Source: JADGRF01 sp036382515 (GTDB taxonomy: Bacteria > Myxococcota_A > Polyangia > Polyangiales > JAFGIB01). From it: a stretch of DNA of 64,000 nucleotides. Positions 58,572 through 64,000 of this stretch are shown here, in pieces. The translations under genes were made by a program, and so were the position numbers. The stretch lies in NCBI GenBank assembly GCA_036382515.1, contig DASVHQ010000147.1, positions 1 through 64,000 of the forward strand. Reading direction: 5' to 3'. Each line of letters begins with the position of its first letter. Positions within the stretch are counted from its first letter, which is position 1. The notes under the pieces are model-generated. The model searched no databases. It had not been told where the DNA came from and worked only from the letters and a program-made list of their open reading frames with translations.

Positions 58572-59399
58572 TCACAGGTCGATCGCGGTGACGTCCAGGC
58601 CTTCGACGCTGCGGCCGAGGAAGCGCGCAGCCACTTCCGAGAAGCGGCCCGGCATGTCGGTGACCAGGATGCGTAGCTGGCCCGTGCTCGGGCGCTGCGT
58701 GGCGAGGCGACGATCGGCCAGCACGCTGTGTAGCTCACTGGCCGTGGCCTGCGCGCTGTCGACCACCGGCACGCTGTGGCCGGTCAAGGCTTGCAGCTCG
58801 CTTTCGATCACCTCGCGCAGCAGTGGGTAGTGCGTGCAGCCGAGCACCAGCGTGTCGATGTTTTGCGCCACCAGCGGGCTCAGGTACCTGCGCACGGCCA
58901 GGCGCGGCACTTCGCCCTCGACCCAGCCTTCTTCGACCAGCGGCACGAGCAAGGGGGCCGCGTTCATGAAGGTCTCGGTGCGCGTGCTGACGGCGGCCAT
59001 CTCGCGCGGGTAGGCGCCGGAGAGCACCGTGCCGGCCGTGGCGATCACGCCCACGCGGCCACGCGAGCTGGCGGCGACGCCGGCGCGAGCACCCGGGCCG
59101 ATCACACCCAGCACCGGCAGATCGAGCTCGACGCTGAGCATCTCGATCGCCACGGCGCTGACGGTGTTGCAGGCGACGCACAAGAGCTTGATGTCGTGCT
59201 CGCACAGCTTCTTGGCGCAGGCGCGCGCGTAGTTGAGCACGGTCTGGGGGCTGCGGGTGCCGTAGGGGACGCGCGCGGTGTCGCCCAGGTACACGATGTC
59301 TTCGTGCGGCAACCGGCTCTGGATGGCGCGCACCACCGTGAGCCCGCCCAGACCCGAGTCGAAAACGCCGATGGGGGCAGTGTGGCTGGGCTGGGGCAC
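58572..59399 (-). CDS. murI: glutamate racemase
   Basis: A 275-residue MurI, which makes D-glutamate for peptidoglycan. The N-terminal IGVFDSGLGGLTV, GDTARVPYGTRSP, catalytic Cys in CVACNTVSA and the second catalytic Cys in LVLGCTHYPLL are all present. The start is a GTG at 59399, with the frame open further upstream; the usual length (260-285) favours this GTG. No good ribosome-binding site is visible. Divergent from the kinase pair. Confidence 0.9.
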   Translation of the reverse strand: MPQPSHTAPIGVFDSGLGGLTVVRAIQSRLPHEDIVYLGDTARVPYGTRSPQTVLNYARACAKKLCEHDIKLLCVACNTVSAVAIEMLSVELDLPVLGVIGPGARAGVAASSRGRVGVIATAGTVLSGAYPREMAAVSTRTETFMNAAPLLVPLVEEGWVEGEVPRLAVRRYLSPLVAQNIDTLVLGCTHYPLLREVIESELQALTGHSVPVVDSAQATASELHSVLADRRLATQRPSTGQLRILVTDMPGRFSEVAARFLGRSVEGLDVTAIDL

Positions 59400-59519
59400 G
59401 GCGTCTTCGGGATTCAGGCGGGCTTTTCGGGGGCTTTTTGCCCGGACAGGGACACTTGGTCGGGACCGCGGTTGTGGCGTAGGATCGCGGGCAGTGCAAG
59501 CCGTTGCCAAGGCCAGGGC

Positions 59520-61544
59520 ATGAGTACTGCGGCCCAGCGGATTCTGGTCGTCGACGCCACGCCCGAGACGCGCCGACTGCTCGACGAGCTGCTGGGCCCC
59601 CTCGGCTGCCAAATCGTCCACAGCGAGGGTGAGGGCGCGGGCCTGCTCGGCATACGCGAGCAGTTCGACGTCGCGCTGCTCGAGTTGGGCACCAACTGGG
59701 GGCGCATCCCCGAGGTGTTGCGCGCGGTGCGTGGCGACTCAGGCACGGGGCTCACGCCGTTCCTGGTGATCGCCGACGCCTCGCGCACCGACGAGCTCGC
59801 CCGGGCGCTCGATGCGGGTGTCGACGACTTCATGCTCGCGCCGCTGACGGCGTCGGACGTGCGCGGTCGCATCGTGATGCACATGCACTCGCGGCACTCG
59901 GCGGCACGCACGGCGCGCCGGCAGCGGGCGCTCTCCGCGATGATGGACATCACCCGGGCCCTGGTGTCGTCGCTCGACATCCAGGAGATCTTGTACACGG
60001 TCGTGCGTCGCATTGCCGACATCGTGCGCGTCGATCGCGTGTCGATCGTGCTCGTGCCCGACGACGGCAGCAACGCGGGCTACGTGGTCGCAGCGAGCGA
60101 CGACGCGGGCGTGTCGAACTTGCGGCTCGACCTGCAGAAGTACCCGGAGATCCGCCACGTGCTGGCGTCCAAGCAGCCACTGACGGTCGGCGACGTTGGA
60201 ACCCACCCGGTGCTCGACGGCGTGCGCGGCACCTTGCCGGCCGGCGGGCTCTCCTCGCTGACGCTGATCCCGATCGTGTTCGAGGGTGAGGTGCTGGGCG
60301 TGCTCTTCATCCGCGCCCAGACGCGCAAGGGCGCGCTCGACGAGCAGCAGGTGGGCTTCTGCCAGGTGCTGGCGAACGCCACCGCGATTGCGCTGCGCAA
60401 CGCGCGCATCCTGCACACGTTGCGGGCCGAGACCCAGCGCGACAGCCACGCGCGCCAGGAAGCCGAGAGCCGCCTGGCCGCCCTCAAACGCTACGCGGAT
60501 GTGTTCGAGTCCGCGGCCGATGGCATCGCTGCGCTCGATGACGACGCGCGCTTGCTCTACGCGAACCCCGCGGCCTACACGCACCTGGGCTATGAGCCCG
60601 CGGACTTGCCGCTGGGCTTTCCCGTCTACGCCTTGATCGGCACGGACGACCGCAGAAAGCTCCTGTCGCTGCGGCAGCGCTTCGCGGAAGGCGAGTATCC
60701 GCGCGGCGTCGACCTGCACATCAAGCGCAAGGACGGCCGGATGATCATCATTTCCTGCTCGTTCTCGCCACTGCACGGCGACGAAGGCACGGTGCTGTTG
60801 TCGTTTCGTGACGTCACCGAGGCGCGCAAGACCCAGGAGGAGTTGATGCACACGCGCAACTTCCTGCAGTCGCTGATCGACGCCAGCGTGGATGCGATCG
60901 TGGCCGCGGACATGCGCGGCAAGATCATCCTGTACAACGAGGTCGCGCAGCGCCTCTACGGACACCTCGCCGCGGACGCCATCGGCAAGATGAGCGCGCG
61001 GCAGCTCTACCCTGGCGACGGCGCGCGCGAGGTCGGTCGCATGCTGCGCTCCAGGGGCCACGGTGGCGTGGGGCGCCTGGAGCCCGTGCGCATCGAGGCC
61101 ATCGACAAACAGGGCAACATTTTCCCAATCTCGCTCACAGCCGCTACGATCTACGAGAAGGGCAAGGCGGTGGCCACGTTCGGCATCTTCACCGACCTGC
61201 GAGATCGCGTGCGAGTGGAAGAACAACTGGCACAGGCGCAGGAGCAGCTGGCCCTGAGCGAGAAGCAGTCGCTGGTGGCGGAGCTCGCTGGCGCGACGGC
61301 GCATGAGCTCAACCAGCCGCTGACGAGCGTGATGGGCTACGCTGAGCTGTTGATGCGCCAGGTCGGCGAGCAGTCGCCGGCGCATCGTGCGGCCGGAGTG
61401 ATCTTGAGCGAGGCGCAACGCATGGCGGAGATCGTGCGCAAGATCGGCAAGCTGACGCGCTACGAGACCAAGTCGTACGTGGGCGAGCAGCGCATCCTCG
61501 ATCTCGATCGCGGCTCACAGGAAGATCCGGAGCCCAAGCCATGA
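59520..61544 (+). CDS. hybrid sensor protein: degenerate receiver-GAF-PAS-PAS-HisKA, no ATPase domain
   Basis: A 674-residue protein. Residues 1-125 are receiver-like but degenerate: Glu55 replaces the phosphoacceptor Asp (LLELGTN) and Ala replaces the Lys. A GAF domain (~145-310: SSLDIQEILYTVVRRIADIV) and two PAS domains (~330-440, ~450-570) follow. The H-box His595 is in ATAHELNQPLTSVMGY. The protein stops ~80 residues later with no N, G1 or G2 box, so it has no kinase ATPase. It overlaps the next gene (ATGA), which encodes a complete kinase. Confidence 0.88.
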   Translation: MSTAAQRILVVDATPETRRLLDELLGPLGCQIVHSEGEGAGLLGIREQFDVALLELGTNWGRIPEVLRAVRGDSGTGLTPFLVIADASRTDELARALDAGVDDFMLAPLTASDVRGRIVMHMHSRHSAARTARRQRALSAMMDITRALVSSLDIQEILYTVVRRIADIVRVDRVSIVLVPDDGSNAGYVVAASDDAGVSNLRLDLQKYPEIRHVLASKQPLTVGDVGTHPVLDGVRGTLPAGGLSSLTLIPIVFEGEVLGVLFIRAQTRKGALDEQQVGFCQVLANATAIALRNARILHTLRAETQRDSHARQEAESRLAALKRYADVFESAADGIAALDDDARLLYANPAAYTHLGYEPADLPLGFPVYALIGTDDRRKLLSLRQRFAEGEYPRGVDLHIKRKDGRMIIISCSFSPLHGDEGTVLLSFRDVTEARKTQEELMHTRNFLQSLIDASVDAIVAADMRGKIILYNEVAQRLYGHLAADAIGKMSARQLYPGDGAREVGRMLRSRGHGGVGRLEPVRIEAIDKQGNIFPISLTAATIYEKGKAVATFGIFTDLRDRVRVEEQLAQAQEQLALSEKQSLVAELAGATAHELNQPLTSVMGYAELLMRQVGEQSPAHRAAGVILSEAQRMAEIVRKIGKLTRYETKSYVGEQRILDLDRGSQEDPEPKP

Positions 61545-63334
61545 GCGAACGGCGCAAGGCGAGCAAGCGCAAGGGCCCTGCACCGAGTCGCGCGGTGTCG
61601 AAGCGCGCGGCGCCTAGTCGCCCGGCGCCGAAGCGCGCAGCGCCGAAGCGTTCGGCGCTGCCGGCGCGGCGCGTGCCGATCAGCCGTGCGCCAGGCAAGC
61701 GTGCGTCGCGCAAGCCGGATCCTCGCCAGGCGGCTGCCGCGTCCATGCCTGGCTCGCACGCGGTGCTCGACGCGGTACTCGACCTGAGCCGCAGCGTGTC
61801 CGTCGACATGCACGAGGACGAGATCGTGCACGCCTACGTGGCGGTGTTTCACCGCTTGTTTCCGCGGCGCCTCTTGTGCGTGCGCCTGTTCGCGTCGGAC
61901 GAAGGTGCGCTGAGCATGGTGTACGCCACGGGCCGGCTGCGTGCCGACAAGCGCGACAGTGTCGAGCTCTCGCGCGAGGCAGTCTTGCGCCACGGCGTGG
62001 AGCTGGACGCGCCGCGGCGCACGCGCGTGACCGTGGTGCCGGAGTACACGCCCATCTTTGCGCGCGGTGCCACCGGCTTCGACATCCCGATGATGGACGG
62101 CAGCGAGCTCGCCGGCATCCTGTCGGTCGAGTACCCGGCCGGGCAGCGCATACCGGCCGAAGATCGCACCCTGCTGGTGCAGCTGACGCTCTTCTTCGGC
62201 GCGGCCCTGCGCAACGCCCGCTCTCACCGGCGCTCGGTGTACCTGCGCGACTATCTGGGCAAGCTGCTCGATCACGCCAACGCCCCCATCATGGTCATGG
62301 GCAAGCTGGGTGAGGTGCGCCTGGCCAACCGCGCGTTTCTCGCGATCACGTCGTTTCAGCGCGACGAGCTGCTCGGCAAGGAGTGGATGGGTTTCTTGCC
62401 GGACGGCGAGCAGCGCCGGCTGTGGCCGATCTACATCAATGCGCTGCGCGGAGAGCCGACCACCAACGTCGAGGTGCGCTTGCCGCGGCGTGACGGCAGC
62501 TTCGCTCAGGTGGCCGTGAACGCCGCCTCGATCCTCGGGCCGGACGGCGAGGTGGAAGGCGTCATCTACATCTATCGCGACATCACCGAGCTGCGCGAGC
62601 TGCAAGAGCAGATCATCCACGCCGAGAAGCTCGCGACGCTCGGCCAGCTGGCCGCGGGCGTGGTGCACGAGCTGAACAACCCGCTCACCAGCATCTCGGT
62701 CTACAGCGACTACCTGCTCAAGAAAGCCACCTCCACGGTCACCGACGAAGCCGACGTGGAGAAGTTGCGCCGCATCGTTGCGAGCGCCGATCGCATCTTG
62801 AAGTTCACGCGCGACCTGGTGAGCTACGCGCGGCCCTCGACCGAAAAACCCGTGGCGCTCGACATCACCCAGGTCATCGACCAGGGCATCGTCTTCTGCT
62901 CGCACCTGATCGACGAGACGGGCGCGACCGTGGAGCGCGAGTACGAAGCCAACCTGCCTGCGGTGTACGGCGTGAAGGGTCAGCTGGTCCAGGTGCTGGT
63001 CAATTTGATCACCAACGCCTGTCACGCGAGGCCCGTCGGCGCGGGCAAGCTGCACATCGACGTGCGCGCCGCCGGTGACGGCCGGCTCTCGCTGCGCATC
63101 TCCGACACCGGCCGTGGGATCCCCGAAGAGAACCTCAAGCGCGTCTTCGACCCGTTCTTCTCCACCAAGGGCGAAGGGCAGGGTACGGGCCTGGGCTTGT
63201 CGATCGTACGCAACATCATCGAGCAGCATCGCGGCGAGATCCGCGTCAGCTCGGAGGTGGGGCGCGGCACCACGTTCGAGCTGGTCCTCGCGTGCCGGCC
63301 CGATCCACGCGATCCGGCGGCCGGCGTGGCCTGA
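61541..63334 (+). CDS. histidine kinase (GAF-PAS-HisKA-HATPase)
   Basis: A 597-residue kinase. The N-terminal ~65 residues are Lys/Arg/Pro/Ala-rich (SKRAAPSRPAPKRAAPKRSA), like histone H1 tails. GAF ~75-230, PAS ~240-355. His376 is in VVHELNNPLTSISV, the N-box in NLITNACHA, G1 in DTGRGIPEEN and G2 in GTGLGLSIV. No membrane segment is seen, so it is soluble. ATG overlaps the stop of the preceding sensor gene. The response regulator partner is not adjacent; a HtrA-like protease follows 111 bp later. Confidence 0.9.
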   Translation: MSERRKASKRKGPAPSRAVSKRAAPSRPAPKRAAPKRSALPARRVPISRAPGKRASRKPDPRQAAAASMPGSHAVLDAVLDLSRSVSVDMHEDEIVHAYVAVFHRLFPRRLLCVRLFASDEGALSMVYATGRLRADKRDSVELSREAVLRHGVELDAPRRTRVTVVPEYTPIFARGATGFDIPMMDGSELAGILSVEYPAGQRIPAEDRTLLVQLTLFFGAALRNARSHRRSVYLRDYLGKLLDHANAPIMVMGKLGEVRLANRAFLAITSFQRDELLGKEWMGFLPDGEQRRLWPIYINALRGEPTTNVEVRLPRRDGSFAQVAVNAASILGPDGEVEGVIYIYRDITELRELQEQIIHAEKLATLGQLAAGVVHELNNPLTSISVYSDYLLKKATSTVTDEADVEKLRRIVASADRILKFTRDLVSYARPSTEKPVALDITQVIDQGIVFCSHLIDETGATVEREYEANLPAVYGVKGQLVQVLVNLITNACHARPVGAGKLHIDVRAAGDGRLSLRISDTGRGIPEENLKRVFDPFFSTKGEGQGTGLGLSIVRNIIEQHRGEIRVSSEVGRGTTFELVLACRPDPRDPAAGVA

Positions 63335-63445
63335 CGGCGCCTGGCCGCACGCGGTCGACTTTGCGACAAAGCACGGAATGAGCGCCGAGCGTCGGGCGTT
63401 CAATGCAGTGGGCGCCGGCGTACTCGCGCTCAGAAGGAATTCTGC

Positions 63446-64000
63446 ATGCACCCGACCCAGCAGAAATACTCGTTGTCGCGACGGTCTTGGCTTTTTGGAG
63501 CAGCGCTCGTTGGCTGGATAGCGCTTGCGGGGCTGATGACCTATTCGTACGCTGGCGCCTCCCCTGTCGTGGCCGCACCCGTGACTGCGGCCACGGCTGC
63601 CGCCCAGCCCACGAGCCCTGCTGTGACCGAGGGTCGCAGCCAGGCGTCACATTTGTCGGACGCCTTCGCCGATGTGGCCGAGCACGTCTCGCCTTCGGTG
63701 GTCACCATCAAGGTGGAGGCCAAGCACGAGCAGCAGGTGCCGCAGGGTATGTTCGGCATGCCCTTCTTTCATGGCCAGGGCGAGGCAGGTCAGCAAGGCC
63801 AGCAACCGCTGGTCAGGGGCTCGGGCTCGGGTGTGATCTTTCGCGCAGACGGCGCCGTGCTCACCAACAACCACGTGGTCGAGCATGCGAGCCGCATCGA
63901 CGTGGTGCTCAAGGACGGGCGCAGCTTCCGCGCGAAGGTCGCGGGCAGCGATCCCGCGGTGGACCTCGCGGTGCTGAAGATCGACGCAACGGGCTTGCCA
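63446..64000 (+). CDS. DegP/HtrA serine protease, 5' part
   Basis: 185 codons are in the window and the frame runs off the right edge. MHPTQQKYSLSRRSWLFGAALVGWIALAGLM is a membrane anchor or signal. After an Ala/Pro/Thr linker comes FADVAEHVSPSVVTIKVEA, typical of HtrA. A loop rich in Gln/Gly (FFHGQGEAGQQGQQP) precedes GSGSGVIFRADGAVLTNNHVV, with the catalytic His, and DPAVDLAVLKI, with the catalytic Asp. The Ser (GNSGG) and the PDZ domains lie beyond the window. AAGGAA at 63434-63439 precedes the ATG. Confidence 0.85.
   Translation, partial: MHPTQQKYSLSRRSWLFGAALVGWIALAGLMTYSYAGASPVVAAPVTAATAAAQPTSPAVTEGRSQASHLSDAFADVAEHVSPSVVTIKVEAKHEQQVPQGMFGMPFFHGQGEAGQQGQQPLVRGSGSGVIFRADGAVLTNNHVVEHASRIDVVLKDGRSFRAKVAGSDPAVDLAVLKIDATGLP

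Noticed and set aside
58776..59519. 248-residue N-terminal extension of the sensor protein
   Set aside because: It is antisense to murI and of random composition; the receiver-like domain starts at 59520.

Overview
The window is high-GC DNA densely packed with genes. It looks like a Myxococcota (myxobacterial, Polyangia-like) chromosome. The lineage is inferred from gene content: a MYXO-CTERM-like surface protein with a CDGxVDEG motif at the left edge, many predicted lipoproteins, hybrid signalling proteins with degenerate receiver or GGDEF domains, a TMTC-type membrane glycosyltransferase with TPRs, and an orphan FliO/SctR pair. There is no phage, IS element or CRISPR array. One tRNA (Pro-CGG) is present.

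Layout. 1-945: end of a surface protein and a small acidic protein. 946-8068: a fatty-acid oxidation locus with a thiolase, a two-domain 3-oxoacyl reductase and a MaoC hydratase on the minus strand. It is divergent from a TetR regulator and two acyl-CoA dehydrogenases, and matching CTACCA-N2-TGGTAG operators lie in the shared intergenic region. 8110-13909: TMTC-like protein, a ribbon-helix-helix/zinc-knuckle protein, a single-domain response regulator, a gamma-carbonic-anhydrase-like protein, a MepA-like lipoprotein and an unknown lipoprotein. 14365-17871: a putative RiPP locus with a Cys-containing lipoprotein precursor, a strong terminator, a DUF692 (MNIO) oxidase, its DUF2063-like partner and a gluzincin metalloprotease lipoprotein. 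17911-24189: aroA, a class A penicillin-binding protein, a TrmH methyltransferase, and an ECF sigma/anti-sigma/secreted-protein operon. 24309-36487: UvrD/PcrA helicase, FmdB-like protein, a thioredoxin with a CQPC active site, the heme operon (unknown-hemX-hemA-hemC), hexapeptide acyltransferase, Get3/ArsA-like ATPase and glmU.

36600-43789: DUF2752 protein, a receiver plus degenerate GGDEF protein, a site-2 protease, rsmB, tRNA-Pro, a receiver-XRE regulator, a TPR lipoprotein and a DUF1232 protein. 43790-44638 has no intact gene: it holds a cluster of hairpins and a frameshifted esterase remnant. 44639-48122: a membrane Fe-S oxidoreductase of the kind that links ETF to quinones, then fliO-sctR and the stranded zinc-finger end of a formamidopyrimidine-DNA glycosylase. 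48223-51358: a chromate-resistance operon (chrB, exported superoxide dismutase, chrA) behind a perfect 11-bp inverted repeat. 51370-64000: parvulin isomerase, possible outer-membrane protein, a second site-2 protease, transglutaminase-like protein, nadE, murI, a split histidine-kinase pair (the first lacks an ATPase domain) and the start of a DegP/HtrA protease.

Most interesting: the MNIO RiPP-like locus, whose presumed precursor looks lipid-anchored; the two-kinase pair in which only one member can bind ATP; the FliO/SctR pair fused transcriptionally to an Fe-S oxidoreductase; and the cluster of decayed sequences at 43.8-44.3 kb and 47.8 kb. All calls come from reading the sequence, with no database search.
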